A stretch of DNA of 64,000 nucleotides from a virus. The stretch is from the IMG/VR virus record IMGVR_UViG_3300008117_000011, positions 1 to 64,000 of that record; one strand, given 5' to 3'. Positions within the stretch are counted from its first letter, which is position 1; each line of letters opens with the position of its first letter. Positions 8,860 through 16,886 of this stretch are shown here, piece by piece. Below the pieces are notes generated by a model. The model was given only the letters and a program-made list of their open reading frames with translations. It had not been told where the DNA came from and made no database searches. The translations under genes were made by a program, and so were the position numbers.

Positions 8860-10095
8860 TTAAAATTCTTTAATTTTTACAATTAGTTCACCATCACCTT
8901 TGATTACTCTGTGGTAAACACCTTTAGGGATAAATATTGTTTGCCCTTCCTTTAGTTGTTTTGGTATTTCATTATCCATTTGTAGTTTCCACCCATTTGA
9001 TTTGACAACTTTTACTTTTCTATCCCTTTCGTCAAAATGCCATTTTAGTTCGTGTTCATTTATACCACTTTTAAATGTTCTACGTTTAACACCACTTTCA
9101 TTTACCTCATCAAATGGTAAGTCATCTGTATTTTGTTGTTTTGGTCCTAACTTGGGGTCTAGTAAATATTTTTCATTTAACCAGTTTCTTAATTCGTTTT
9201 CAACAAAGTATTCCGGAACCTCTTCATCTTCTGGTTTCGTACTTGCGATATCAGCAATATACCTAGCAAATTGAATTTTGTCGTTTTCTCTAATCATAGC
9301 TAAAAGGCCGTCCGATATAAAAAATATTTTAGATAATGGATCCTCAACGTTTAGTTCACCCTCAAATACATCAAAAGCCTTAAGGGTCATCTTTCCCCAC
9401 CAGGTTCTATATTTTTCAGTATCCTCAAGTGCCGGTCTTACAATTTTATTTATAGCCCTTGTAATTGATGCGGCGGCTCCAGCTAATGCAATTTGTGGTA
9501 AAAACCAGGGTAATAATCTTAATGTCGCTTTATACCCACCAACACCAAGATGTGTAAAAATTCTTTTTCTTGTTGCAGATTCAAATATTGCTTCTAGTTG
9601 ACCAAAAGTTATTTTTCCTTGTGCCTTACAAAACTTTTCAGAATCACAAATATTTTTTATGGCTCTTCCAGATGGGTTAACCTTTTCCTGGATGTTATTC
9701 CCAGTGACATATGTAATTGGGTTGGGTGGTCTTTGATTAAATAAAAAATTCACCATAAAGGTGCCTCCCAATCCAAAGTAATTATCCAGATTAAACTCCA
9801 ATATCTTTGAACCTCTGTCAAACATTACTTCTAAAAAAAAATTTTGAGGTATATCGTTTGATGTGCTATCAATAAAAAAAGTAACCCCTAACTCATCTGA
9901 CTTGTAATCAGAAAAATCTTCACCTGGTATATAAGGTTCCTTTGGTTTTATGTCAATTCCATATAAACTAAAGTCAAATTTACCACTATAATTTTTTTTA
10001 TACCTTTCACTAAAAGCCGGCTCAACCACTTTTTTTAAAAAGTAGTTAAATTTTTTAATGTAATTTGGGTTTGTAAATTTATCAAATAAATTCAT
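8860..10095 (-). CDS. Unknown 411-aa protein with C-terminal cupin-like domain
   Basis: The last 70 residues read as a small cupin (LKWHFDERDRKVKVV, EGQTIFIPKGVYHRVIKGDGELIVKI). The middle has a hydrophobic Ala-rich helix (IALAGAAASITRAI, around residue 205) similar in style to one in the left-edge protein. There is no obvious leader. It abuts the 7939 gene and follows 10102 by 6 bp, so it is in one operon with them. A structural role is likely from context. Confidence 0.75.
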   Translation of the reverse strand: MNLFDKFTNPNYIKKFNYFLKKVVEPAFSERYKKNYSGKFDFSLYGIDIKPKEPYIPGEDFSDYKSDELGVTFFIDSTSNDIPQNFFLEVMFDRGSKILEFNLDNYFGLGGTFMVNFLFNQRPPNPITYVTGNNIQEKVNPSGRAIKNICDSEKFCKAQGKITFGQLEAIFESATRKRIFTHLGVGGYKATLRLLPWFLPQIALAGAAASITRAINKIVRPALEDTEKYRTWWGKMTLKAFDVFEGELNVEDPLSKIFFISDGLLAMIRENDKIQFARYIADIASTKPEDEEVPEYFVENELRNWLNEKYLLDPKLGPKQQNTDDLPFDEVNESGVKRRTFKSGINEHELKWHFDERDRKVKVVKSNGWKLQMDNEIPKQLKEGQTIFIPKGVYHRVIKGDGELIVKIKEF

Positions 10096-10101
10096 TTTGT
10101 A

Positions 10102-10713
10102 TTACCAACTTCTTGATGACTTTAAGCCAAGTTTTTTTCTATATCTTGAGACATTACAACTCCAGTATCCGGCAGTTGTTCTATCTTTCTTTTGGTCACA
10201 TTTATGTCTTGCTCTAAAAGACTTTGCTCTTGCTTTACTTGCGTTTCTTACTCTCAAATTAGGATCTCCAAAAGTAACTTTTTTTACATTACCACCCGGG
10301 GTTTTAACATATACCGCAAATTTCTTTGGTCCTCCTGGGGTTCTAAATGGACTATTTAATTTAACATTTTTTCCACGATGTTTTACTTCAGTTAAAGTTT
10401 CCTCAATTTCAAATGGAGCGTCAAGATAAACAACTCTCCCATCATCAAGAGTTATAGATTTACCCAAATCACTTTCAATAATCCATTTATCATCTTTATT
10501 TAATTCAATCAGACCAAATTCATAAAGATTTCTAACTTCATTAATTAAATCAAAAAAAGATTCGGAATAAACTCTAAAAACGTTTTCCGAAAGTGTAATT
10601 TTATTGTCTAAATGATATTTTAAATTATCTGATATTTCAACCGATTCTTTTAATACCATTTTAGAATCCAATTCCTCAGAAAGTATTTTCTTTATATTAT
10701 TTTCTAAATTCAT
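10102..10713 (-). CDS. Head-region protein with FGDPNLRVR/KSFRARH motif and class C leader
   Basis: The leader is MNLENNIKKILSEE (LSE-E). The C-terminal 90 residues contain PGGPKKFAVYVKTPGGNVKK, FGDPNLRVRN and KSFRARHKC...YWSC, a pattern I recall from head or prohead-associated proteins of diverse large phages. The two cysteines may bind metal. The likely role is in or near capsid assembly, at moderate confidence. It is the first gene of the leftward operon. Confidence 0.75.
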   Translation of the reverse strand: MNLENNIKKILSEELDSKMVLKESVEISDNLKYHLDNKITLSENVFRVYSESFFDLINEVRNLYEFGLIELNKDDKWIIESDLGKSITLDDGRVVYLDAPFEIEETLTEVKHRGKNVKLNSPFRTPGGPKKFAVYVKTPGGNVKKVTFGDPNLRVRNASKARAKSFRARHKCDQKKDRTTAGYWSCNVSRYRKKLGLKSSRSW

Positions 10714-10736
10714 ACCTTATTGTGATATTTATATCT

Positions 10737-10744
10737 ATAAATAC
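10737..10744 (-). promoter_or_regulatory. RTATTTAT motif
   Basis: GTATTTAT on the minus strand, 23 bp before the ATG at 10713. A second AT-rich near-match lies between it and the gene. Confidence 0.4.
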
Positions 10745-10767
10745 ATTGAAAAATATTTAAATAAAAG

Positions 10768-10775
10768 ATATTTAT
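10768..10775 (+). promoter_or_regulatory. RTATTTAT motif
   Basis: ATATTTAT lies 15 bp before the ATG at 10791, divergent from the copy serving 10713. Confidence 0.45.
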
Positions 10776-10790
10776 TATTAAAATCATTAT

Positions 10791-11327
10791 ATGAAAAGAA
10801 TTAGATTATCAGAAAATGATCTTGTCAAGGTGATAAAGAAGGTTCTTAGCGAAAACGAGCAGCCAGAATCAAATAAAGGTAAAAAAGAACCACCAAAACC
10901 TAGATGTATTCCGGAAAACATAATCCCACTTGATGAAATTGTTGGTCAAGCCGATGAATATGTTAAATATTCCCCTGGAATCACAAAAAGAAGAATGGGT
11001 GTTAACTCAATGGTTGATACGTTAGGAATCTTAAACAACATTAGATTATTTAAAGATGTAAAAGATGGTGGATCTCATCTTGCTTATGATATAATGCATA
11101 ACTTAAATCGTTTTAGAAATAAAAACTACTACGATGAAACAAGTGGTGAATGTCATAAAGCTATGGATAAAATCATTGAACTTTACAAAGAAAACGAACA
11201 CGGAACAGAACTTGTTAAAGATATTGAAAGGATTTTGAATCTACAGACTAAGGATGACGAATACACTCCATCCCCAAGAGCTAAAGAGTATTTAAAACAA
11301 TGCGTTAACCTAGTTAAAGGACAATAA
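10791..11327 (+). CDS. Unknown protein with class A leader
   Basis: The N-terminus MKRIRLSENDLVKVIKKVLSE carries the class A pattern, with LSE at positions 6-8 and again at 19-21. A charged P/K linker follows, then an all-helical body with two cysteines. No named domain. It is followed by a hairpin terminator. Confidence 0.8.
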   Translation: MKRIRLSENDLVKVIKKVLSENEQPESNKGKKEPPKPRCIPENIIPLDEIVGQADEYVKYSPGITKRRMGVNSMVDTLGILNNIRLFKDVKDGGSHLAYDIMHNLNRFRNKNYYDETSGECHKAMDKIIELYKENEHGTELVKDIERILNLQTKDDEYTPSPRAKEYLKQCVNLVKGQ

Positions 11328-11365
11328 GAGTTTATTTAGGACCGTTGTCGTTAAGGCAACGAACA

Positions 11366-11400
11366 AAAAGGGACAATTCGCTACTGTCCCTTTTCTTTTT
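11366..11400. terminator. Intrinsic terminator
   Basis: AAAAGGGACA pairs with TGTCCCTTTT, followed by a T run. It ends the 10791 gene. Confidence 0.75.
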
Positions 11401-11411
11401 TTAAAAAGTAA

Positions 11412-11419
11412 ATATTTAT
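11412..11419 (+). promoter_or_regulatory. RTATTTAT motif
   Basis: ATATTTAT lies 20 bp before the ATG of the holin-like gene at 11440. Confidence 0.4.
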
Positions 11420-11439
11420 TGATATAAAAAACAATAATT

Positions 11440-11676
11440 ATGAAAGGATTTTTTAGAGAAATGTTAACGGATGAACACGGAGTTGTATCAACAAAGAGAA
11501 TTTCTGGGTTGATTTGTACACTAGGACTTGTTTTAGCTCTAGTTATAAACACCTTTACTCACGGAGATATTAAACCGTCTGATGCTTTAGTTGACGCAGT
11601 TGCTTTACTTGCTTTTGGTTGTCTTGGATTGACCTCAATTGACAAGTTTACAAAGAACAAATTTAAAAAAGATTAA
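11440..11676 (+). CDS. Small two-TM protein, holin candidate
   Basis: This 78-residue protein has two hydrophobic segments (about 20-40 and 50-68), a short loop (THGDIKPSD), and charged ends with a lysine tail. The size and topology fit a class II-like holin, which would form inner-membrane lesions to release endolysin. It is not next to the GH19 endolysin at 60.4 kb, so pairing is unproven. It could equally be a small virion or membrane protein. Confidence 0.75.
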   Translation: MKGFFREMLTDEHGVVSTKRISGLICTLGLVLALVINTFTHGDIKPSDALVDAVALLAFGCLGLTSIDKFTKNKFKKD

Positions 11677-11700
11677 AAATTTACTGGAAAATTGTTTGCT

Positions 11701-11727
11701 AAACCCTCATTATGTGAGGGTTTTTTA
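11701..11727 (+). terminator. Intrinsic terminator
   Basis: AAACCCTCA pairs perfectly with TGAGGGTTT around a 5-base loop and is followed by TTT. It ends the 11440 gene. Confidence 0.8.
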
Positions 11728-11728
11728 T

Positions 11729-11736
11729 TATATTTG
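11729..11736 (+). promoter_or_regulatory. Bacteroidota -7 element TATATTTG
   Basis: TATATTTG lies 6 bp before an ATG at 11743, directly after a terminator. Confidence 0.6.
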
Positions 11737-11742
11737 TAAACT

Positions 11743-11898
11743 ATGAGTAAAAGTAAGTCAAATACCAAAGGAGAACAAAAGAAATACGAAAGAACTTTTG
11801 TTTATGATGATTGTATTATCATCTGGAAATACGATAATTACAAAGCAACCTCTGGACCATACGAAATTGAGGTTAAAAATACACCTAAAAAGGGGTAA
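11743..11898 (+). CDS. Small 51-aa hydrophilic protein
   Basis: The reading frame starts MSKSKSNTKGEQKK, continues with ERTFVYDDCIIIWKYDNYK and ends with KNTPKKG. A promoter element 6 bp upstream and a terminator just before it support a separate gene. It is basic at both ends with an aromatic beta-like middle. Function unknown. Confidence 0.6.
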   Translation: MSKSKSNTKGEQKKYERTFVYDDCIIIWKYDNYKATSGPYEIEVKNTPKKG

Positions 11899-11991
11899 TT
11901 TTATACCTAATATGGCCTAAAAACAAGGGTTTTATCGGTGTTTTTTAACAATAAAACCCATTATTTTAGGTTAAAAAAGAGTAAAAATGGG

Positions 11992-12240
11992 TTATTTTTT
12001 TGGTTTTTTACCCATAATATCCTGTAACATCTTGATTTGTTGCTTATATTCATCAATATTTGGCATTTTTTTACCAAAATTAGCCGAAAATGCGTCATTT
12101 TTACCAAAATTTACCATATTTCCCATATTTTTTATGGTTTTAAAGAGATCTCTACCATATTTTCTCCACCAAAGGTACATCATAAGGGTCATTGTACCCA
12201 AAATTAACGTAAAAACGATTAAAACGATTGTAAATAACAT
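11992..12240 (-). CDS. Small single-TM protein
   Basis: The N-terminal 25 residues are a membrane segment (MLFTIVLIVFTLILGTMTLMMYLWWRKYG), followed by a basic cytoplasmic tail with a C-terminal helix. The positive residues after the segment predict an inside C-terminus. It is convergent with 11743 and divergent from 12333. No family is known to me. Confidence 0.65.
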   Translation of the reverse strand: MLFTIVLIVFTLILGTMTLMMYLWWRKYGRDLFKTIKNMGNMVNFGKNDAFSANFGKKMPNIDEYKQQIKMLQDIMGKKPKK

Positions 12241-12332
12241 AATTTTCTTGTATTTTACCTAAAAATATGGTAATTTATAGGAAAAGTCAAACAAATACTG
12301 ACATTTTATATAAATTGTACTATATTTTAGGT

Positions 12333-12611
12333 ATGAAACAGAAAAAAACACTCCAAAAGTTTCTAAATACCCAGTTAAGGCCGACTATTGAGTCATATTT
12401 TGGTAAAAATAGTAAAATTAACATAAATAATGTGTTTTATGTGAGAAAATCAGATTCATATGCTATAGATGTTACCTTACATACCGATAATTTGGAAAAA
12501 TTGGAGGATTTATACCCAGATGGTGTTAATTTATGTGTTCAAACAGCCTGGAAAGTAGTAGGATTGGGTAATTCTATAATAATTAAGTCATCTTTTGATT
12601 TAAATGAGTAA
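12333..12611 (+). CDS. Unknown 92-aa protein
   Basis: The start at 12333 (MKQKKTLQKFLNTQLRP) is chosen over a codon 66 bp upstream because upstream residues are low-complexity intergenic sequence. The fold looks alpha/beta (VFYVRKSDSYAIDVTL, VNLCVQTAWKVVG). It lies 54 bp ahead of the FKBP-like gene in the same direction. Function unknown. Confidence 0.7.
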   Translation: MKQKKTLQKFLNTQLRPTIESYFGKNSKININNVFYVRKSDSYAIDVTLHTDNLEKLEDLYPDGVNLCVQTAWKVVGLGNSIIIKSSFDLNE

Positions 12612-12665
12612 AAACACATTTACAAATACATATAAAAGAATTAAAATTGATTAAAACATTAAATT

Positions 12666-12962
12666 ATGAGTAAAGTTAACGCAAACAGCACGGTGACTGT
12701 TCATTACACCGGGAGATTAGATGATGGTTCTATCTTTGATTCTTCTTTAAATGAGGGTAGAGAACCATTAAAAGCAACTTTAGGTCAAGGACAGCTGATT
12801 CCTGGGTTTGAGTCCGGTCTTATTGATATGACTATTGGTGATAAAAAAACAATTGAAATCCCACATACTGAAGCATATGGGGATGTTGTTGATGATTTGT
12901 TTATTACAGTCCCAAAAACACAAGTTCCTGAAGGGGTTCAAGTAGGTGCCCTACTAGAATAA
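12666..12962 (+). CDS. FKBP-type peptidyl-prolyl cis-trans isomerase
   Basis: The 98 residues read as an FKBP/SlyD-like domain: TVTVHYTGRLDDGSIFDSS, GQGQLIPGFESGLIDMTIGDKKTIEIP and EAYGDV. Such enzymes speed proline isomerisation during protein folding in the cytoplasm. It stops soon after the position where SlyD continues into its second half, so it is a short form lacking the C-terminal part. No leader is present, so it is probably not packaged and may help fold virion proteins. A terminator overlaps its stop. Confidence 0.9.
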   Translation: MSKVNANSTVTVHYTGRLDDGSIFDSSLNEGREPLKATLGQGQLIPGFESGLIDMTIGDKKTIEIPHTEAYGDVVDDLFITVPKTQVPEGVQVGALLE

Positions 12963-12994
12963 AAAAAAGGAGGTTTTAAACCTCCTTTTTTTTA
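12962..12994. terminator. Bidirectional hairpin terminator
   Basis: AAAGGAGGTTT faces AAACCTCCTTT with a T run on both strands, between the convergent genes ending at 12962 and 13004. Confidence 0.8.
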
Positions 12995-13003
12995 TTTATG
13001 TGT

Positions 13004-13723
13004 TTATCCTAATGTTTGCATACAAGGAGACCCATCTTTACGGGTAGCACCTAACTTTAATTTTTCAATAGCGCTAGCGTACTTTGTAGAGTCAAGTTTA
13101 ATCCATTTTATACCTTTATCTTTAGATGCGTACCAATTATTATTTTTAAAGGCGTAAGTCCATTCTTTATCACCACTTAGCGTACAATGTTGGTTAGCTG
13201 GTATGACAATTTGGTTATCAACCACTGGTCTTTTCTTTAATTTTGTTCCGTCGCAAAATAAAGTCAAAATTGTTTTAACAAATCCTTCTGGTGACCCAAG
13301 AGCTACTAGTTTTTTATTGTTATGATACATTATTGTTCCTTTACCACCACTTTGCATTCCTGTAACATCACCACAAGTCATTGAAAATTTTCCGTCTAAC
13401 TTTTGTGTTAAAGTTTCATTTCCGCGAGTATAATCAATATGACCATCAAACATTATATGTTTGTCATCTGCAGCTGGTGATAAAATAGTACCGGTTGGGA
13501 TTTTAATTTTAATACCTTTCATATCACCAGTTAATGTTACTGGTTTGCCTTCAATTGTTGCTTTTTGTGTGAAATCATCAGCATCAGTACCAGCCAAGCT
13601 TAATGTTTGTGTATTTTTTAAAGTGTAAGTTCCGTCGGAATTTAACTTATAAGTCTGTTCTTCTATAACTCTTCTTACAATTCTTGTAAGATCTGTTTCT
13701 GTAAGTGTAATTATTCTTTTCAT
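13004..13723 (-). CDS. Class A leader protein, GATRxDGSPC C-terminal family
   Basis: The leader ITLTETDLTRIVRRVIEEQ ends with IEE-Q. The body is beta-rich with an FCDGTK motif, and the last 34 residues (WIKLDSTKYASAIEKL, LGATRKDGSPC) are nearly the same as the end of the 16888 protein. The two share the FC-GT-K core with 7106. This suggests a duplicated packaged protein with a conserved C-terminal domain of unknown function, possibly disulfide-stabilised. Confidence 0.8.
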   Translation of the reverse strand: MKRIITLTETDLTRIVRRVIEEQTYKLNSDGTYTLKNTQTLSLAGTDADDFTQKATIEGKPVTLTGDMKGIKIKIPTGTILSPAADDKHIMFDGHIDYTRGNETLTQKLDGKFSMTCGDVTGMQSGGKGTIMYHNNKKLVALGSPEGFVKTILTLFCDGTKLKKRPVVDNQIVIPANQHCTLSGDKEWTYAFKNNNWYASKDKGIKWIKLDSTKYASAIEKLKLGATRKDGSPCMQTLG

Positions 13724-13735
13724 TGATTTTTATTT

Positions 13736-13743
13736 ATAAATAT
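13736..13743 (-). promoter_or_regulatory. RTATTTAT motif
   Basis: ATATTTAT on the minus strand, 12 bp before the ATG at 13723. Confidence 0.45.
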
Positions 13744-13761
13744 TGGGTTTATATTGAAAAT

Positions 13762-14319
13762 TTACATATTTTTAGTTAAGTTCTTTGTTTCTTCATATAT
13801 TATTTGAGGATATGTTTCTTTAACCCAAGTTGTAAGGTCCTGGAATGTTTTAAAATTCATTGGTGTATCAATATAACTTTTAAAATCTATATTATAGTTT
13901 TTAACATCTTCTGTTTTATTATTATGTACGTATTTATCGCTAATTTCAATTGGTAACATTTCATCTCCTTCAAGAAAAGGTGTTGCATAACCATAATACG
14001 AAATCATTTCTTTGTCAGTAAAAACGTTTATCTCAATAGTTACGTAATAATTTCTATCACTACCAAAAACAATTTCAACGTTATCAAACATAAAATTAAC
14101 TTCAGTTAATTTATAACGAATTAAAAGAATAATAATATCACTAATTTTATCTACATCTAAATCAAAAACCTCTAAATCAACATCTTTTAGAATTTTATTA
14201 ATTCCAGTTAAGTTTAGATTAAATTTTTTCATAGTCTTAATAACCCCAATTTGATTAACTGAACTTATTATCATTTTTTGTGTTCTATTTATTTGTGATT
14301 CAGATAATATAACTTTCAT
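13762..14319 (-). CDS. Class B leader protein, GYATPY family
   Basis: The leader MKVILSESQINRTQKMI has LSE-S. Next comes a helical segment (IGVIKTMKKFNLNLTGINKIL) like that of other family members, then a beta-rich body with YYGYATPFLEGDEMLPIE. The GYATP-x-(6)-LPIE motif recurs in 36537 (GYATPYWEGNCYLPID) and, more loosely, in 33613. The three are paralogs of unknown function. Confidence 0.8.
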   Translation of the reverse strand: MKVILSESQINRTQKMIISSVNQIGVIKTMKKFNLNLTGINKILKDVDLEVFDLDVDKISDIIILLIRYKLTEVNFMFDNVEIVFGSDRNYYVTIEINVFTDKEMISYYGYATPFLEGDEMLPIEISDKYVHNNKTEDVKNYNIDFKSYIDTPMNFKTFQDLTTWVKETYPQIIYEETKNLTKNM

Positions 14320-14325
14320 AAAAAA

Positions 14326-14868
14326 TTAATTGTCTTCCGGTCTAGCCTGTGGTCTAAATTTATCAATTCTATTTTTAAAAGTTGTATGTGTTTTTAATAA
14401 CTCTTGATAATAACTAAGAAAATCGTCAAATAAATCATTAACTAACTTGGTTACTTTATTTATAACTTGTTTTTTATTTAAGTCTTCATCCCCAAATCGT
14501 AAAAGCGGTCTTGTTCTGTTTGTAAAAGATTTTAATTTATCAATTAAAATTTCACCTTTTTCTATTGTTAGTTTTTCAGAAAAGTCATTTAAGACAATCT
14601 CCATAATTTTAACTATTTCACCAATAAGATCGTTTGCTGCGGTTATATTTTCTTTTAAATCAACACTAGAAATGTCACCATCATTTAACATAATACGCAT
14701 TCCTTGTAAAACTTTAAGTAAGTCCTTTCCAGTTTCGTGAAGTAGTATCATTGAATGTCCTCCATGCATAATCATTGTATCAATGTCGTCATACCCAGAT
14801 ACCGCTTCGGCAATTAATTTTGCTAGTCTTTCTAGCTGACTTTCAGAAATTATAATTTTTTTTCCCAT
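14326..14868 (-). CDS. Helical class B leader protein
   Basis: The leader MGKKIIISESQLERLAKLIAEA contains ISE-S and a second site IAE-A at about residue 20. The remaining 160 residues are predominantly helical and charged with no Cys. It is preceded by a tiny lysine-rich gene. Function unknown. Confidence 0.8.
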   Translation of the reverse strand: MGKKIIISESQLERLAKLIAEAVSGYDDIDTMIMHGGHSMILLHETGKDLLKVLQGMRIMLNDGDISSVDLKENITAANDLIGEIVKIMEIVLNDFSEKLTIEKGEILIDKLKSFTNRTRPLLRFGDEDLNKKQVINKVTKLVNDLFDDFLSYYQELLKTHTTFKNRIDKFRPQARPEDN

Positions 14869-14871
14869 AAT

Positions 14872-14985
14872 TTATTTTTTTAATTCTTTTGTATACTTGT
14901 TAAGTAACTCAACATTATTTTTAAGTCTTTTAAGAAATTTTTTTAAGTTTCTTTTGTTTCTTGGTTTTGATTCTTTTTTTTTCAT
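14872..14985 (-). CDS. Tiny lysine-rich protein
   Basis: A 37-residue frame begins MKKKESKPRNKRNLKKFLKR and ends with TKELKK. It has an RTATTTAT motif 4 bp before the ATG and its stop lies 3 bp before the next start. Its charge suggests nucleic-acid binding or condensation, but it is too short to classify. Confidence 0.55.
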   Translation of the reverse strand: MKKKESKPRNKRNLKKFLKRLKNNVELLNKYTKELKK

Positions 14986-14986
14986 A

Positions 14987-15505
14987 TTAATAAATACTTT
15001 CTACCATCTCATTAAGTTTATCAAAATCAACTTTTGGTTGCCAGTAAGAAATTTCCGTTTTAACTGGTTCTTTTTCGTTTTGCCATCTTTTTGCACCTTC
15101 TAAACTCATTGATACCGCTTTTTCTAATTGATCATCTGAATAACCTTCAAATATTGAATACCTCATATAATCTGGTAAGTGTGAGTAAAAACTATTCATA
15201 TGTTTTATAAATTCCGCATTATAATCTGACGAATAGTTTTCATCTGCTGATCCATCAACATATCTCATTAAATAATACCCCTCCTGCTCTAATATCTCCC
15301 ATAATGATTTATTTACAATATAATTTTTTGGGAATGGTGCTCCGGATTTATAAAATTTAACTAAGTCAAACTCAATATCAAAAGATAAAAAAGTTCCATA
15401 TCTTTCAAAAGCTTCAAAATTAGGTTTGAGTCCAGTTACAAATGGATACTTTTTTTTGATGTGGTTTAAAAGTAACTTGAAGCCGGCTTTTTTATATTTA
15501 TCCAT
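14987..15505 (-). CDS. Unknown 172-aa protein, FPxVxG family
   Basis: The N-terminus (FKLLLNHIKKKYPFVTGL) resembles residues 9-30 of the 20913 protein (GKYLKMRFPYVKGV), and more weakly 21964, so these may share a domain. There is no leader; the start MDKYKKAG follows 15508 by 2 bp. Its last codons (SIY-stop) coincide with the RTATTTAT motif of the next gene. Function unknown. Confidence 0.75.
   Translation of the reverse strand: MDKYKKAGFKLLLNHIKKKYPFVTGLKPNFEAFERYGTFLSFDIEFDLVKFYKSGAPFPKNYIVNKSLWEILEQEGYYLMRYVDGSADENYSSDYNAEFIKHMNSFYSHLPDYMRYSIFEGYSDDQLEKAVSMSLEGAKRWQNEKEPVKTEISYWQPKVDFDKLNEMVESIY
14990..14997 (-). promoter_or_regulatory. RTATTTAT motif inside a gene end
   Basis: GTATTTAT on the minus strand, 4 bp before the ATG at 14985. 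It is embedded in the codons for S-I-Y and the stop of the upstream gene. Confidence 0.45.
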
Positions 15506-15507
15506 AA

Positions 15508-15729
15508 TTAATCAATATCTATAATACCGATAATTTCTTGATCTTCCGGTAGGTTATCTTTAAATGATTCAAAATCAACTTCAGAGTCAAAAGTCATCAT
15601 TTTTGATTCATAAACTGGTTCTAAATTATCTTCGTGTGTGATTTTAAAGGCAATACCTTTTTTTATTTTATCCGAGTTCTCAGATAAAATATATTTAAGT
15701 TGACCTTCAGTGATAATATAATTTTTCAT
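15508..15729 (-). CDS. Small class B leader protein
   Basis: The leader MKNYIITEGQLKYILSE has ITE-G and LSE. The remaining 55 residues look alpha/beta (GIAFKITHEDNLEPVY, EIIGIIDID). It is 73 residues in total, in an operon with flanking genes 2-5 bp away. Function unknown. Confidence 0.75.
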   Translation of the reverse strand: MKNYIITEGQLKYILSENSDKIKKGIAFKITHEDNLEPVYESKMMTFDSEVDFESFKDNLPEDQEIIGIIDID

Positions 15730-15734
15730 ATAAA

Positions 15735-16025
15735 TTAAAAATCGTCTCCAGGTAGATTTTTATTTTTTGCCTTATCTAGATATTCATATGCTTTATCACC
15801 ATAGATTTCATATAGTCTGGCAAATATTTTTGCTGGACTTTTTCTCATATACCTTAAAACATCAATTGGAATGTAGGCACCATATTTTTGACCAAACACT
15901 TGTTTTACATCCTTTTCCCTTGATTGTGTTGGTATTTGTGGTTCAACAGAGTATTCGTTCTCCTTAACAATTTTTTCTATTAGGTTTATCAATTCAGATT
16001 CCGTTAGTCGTATTTGTTTTTTCAT
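15735..16025 (-). CDS. Small class A leader protein
   Basis: The leader MKKQIRLTESELINLIEKIV contains LTE-S at positions 7-10. The 70-residue remainder is helical and rich in Y and K (YIPIDVLRYMRKSPAKIFARLYEIYG). It heads the 16025-14872 operon. Function unknown. Confidence 0.8.
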   Translation of the reverse strand: MKKQIRLTESELINLIEKIVKENEYSVEPQIPTQSREKDVKQVFGQKYGAYIPIDVLRYMRKSPAKIFARLYEIYGDKAYEYLDKAKNKNLPGDDF

Positions 16026-16040
16026 TACTAGAGTTTTAAT

Positions 16041-16048
16041 ATAAATAT
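16041..16048 (-). promoter_or_regulatory. RTATTTAT motif
   Basis: ATATTTAT on the minus strand, 15 bp before the ATG at 16025. Confidence 0.45.
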
Positions 16049-16061
16049 CTAGTAAATAGAA

Positions 16062-16358
16062 TTACAAACCTTCAAATGTGATATAATCACTTAAATCCAT
16101 ATTGAATTTTGTTTCAACAACCCTAGTTGTTAGTCTATATAAAAGTTCTAACTCTATAAATCCAAATGTATTTGTAATTAAATCTAATAACATAGGACTT
16201 ATTCTATAGATTTTAACCCAACTATCAAATATAAATAATTGTCCTTCATTCCCAACTTTAATTATTTTAACATCTTTGATTATGTCAATGTCGGTAATTC
16301 TTGAATTTTTAAATATGTTATTAAGAAACTTCTGAATACTTTCTTCTTGATTAATCAT
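16062..16358 (-). CDS. Unknown 98-aa protein
   Basis: The N-terminus INQEESIQKFLNNIF is reminiscent of a class C leader but lacks the basic RRIL-(R/K)EE end. The body is alpha/beta (GQLFIFDSWVKIY). It overlaps the preceding gene by 4 bp (ATGA). Function unknown. Confidence 0.7.
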   Translation of the reverse strand: MINQEESIQKFLNNIFKNSRITDIDIIKDVKIIKVGNEGQLFIFDSWVKIYRISPMLLDLITNTFGFIELELLYRLTTRVVETKFNMDLSDYITFEGL

Positions 16359-16597
16359 AGATTAAATAATTTATTCATATCGTAAGTATAAAGAAAATAA
16401 TTCATTTTTCTATTCCTCTTAACCTCACAGTCATCATACCCATTAATATATGCTCTATTAACAATGTCTTCTTCCATTTTTTTTAGTGTCTCAACCTCGG
16501 ATCTTAATTTATTCACATACTCAAGAGTCTCTGGAGAAAGATTATCCTCTTTTGATTTATCTAAAATATTAAAAAGTTTTTTTGTAACTGTTCCCAT
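16355..16597 (-). CDS. Unknown 80-aa helical protein
   Basis: The start MGTVTKKLFNILDKSK lies 5 bp after the upstream stop; an ATG at 16621 that overlaps the upstream gene is the alternative. The protein is a charged helix with a tyrosine-rich tail. It is part of a three-gene operon with a membrane protein. Function unknown. Confidence 0.65.
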   Translation of the reverse strand: MGTVTKKLFNILDKSKEDNLSPETLEYVNKLRSEVETLKKMEEDIVNRAYINGYDDCEVKRNRKMNYFLYTYDMNKLFNL

Positions 16598-16602
16598 ATC
16601 AA

Positions 16603-16824
16603 TTAAAAAATTTTTAACCATTTATCTTCAAAGTTAGGGTAATACAAAACAAAGTTTCTATGTCTTGTTATTAACTCGTTTAGATCTGTTGCAACAACAA
16701 TTGATGATATAATTAAAAGTAAAATATCATTATTAATAAACGATAATATCATAACTGGGATAAAGATGTAAAGTAAGAATAAATCTAATAGAAATATTGC
16801 AAAATATTGATATAGTGTTTTCAT
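16603..16824 (-). CDS. Small membrane protein, two hydrophobic segments
   Basis: The 73-residue protein has hydrophobic stretches at about 8-30 and 32-48, then a charged C-terminal third (ELITRHRNFVLYYP). The topology resembles small phage membrane proteins. No family recognised. Confidence 0.7.
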   Translation of the reverse strand: MKTLYQYFAIFLLDLFLLYIFIPVMILSFINNDILLLIISSIVVATDLNELITRHRNFVLYYPNFEDKWLKIF

Positions 16825-16853
16825 AAAATCAATTATATGAAATATTTTTTAAA

Positions 16854-16886
16854 TAAAAAACCCCTCCGGTTAGAGGGGATTGTTTT
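16854..16886 (-). terminator. Shared-type terminator hairpin, copy 1
   Basis: CCCCTC pairs with GAGGGG (16861-16878), with an A run on the left giving a T run on the minus strand. The 26 bases from CCCCTCCGG onward are repeated exactly at 19681. Confidence 0.8.

Noticed and set aside
9002-9601. Plus-strand ORFs inside the 8860 gene
   Set aside because: Serine/phenylalanine/leucine-rich antisense shadows with no start signal; the minus-strand gene has coherent domains.
11440-11676. Firm holin assignment
   Set aside because: Size and two TM segments fit, but it is far from the endolysin and small two-TM phage proteins have many roles; kept as candidate only.
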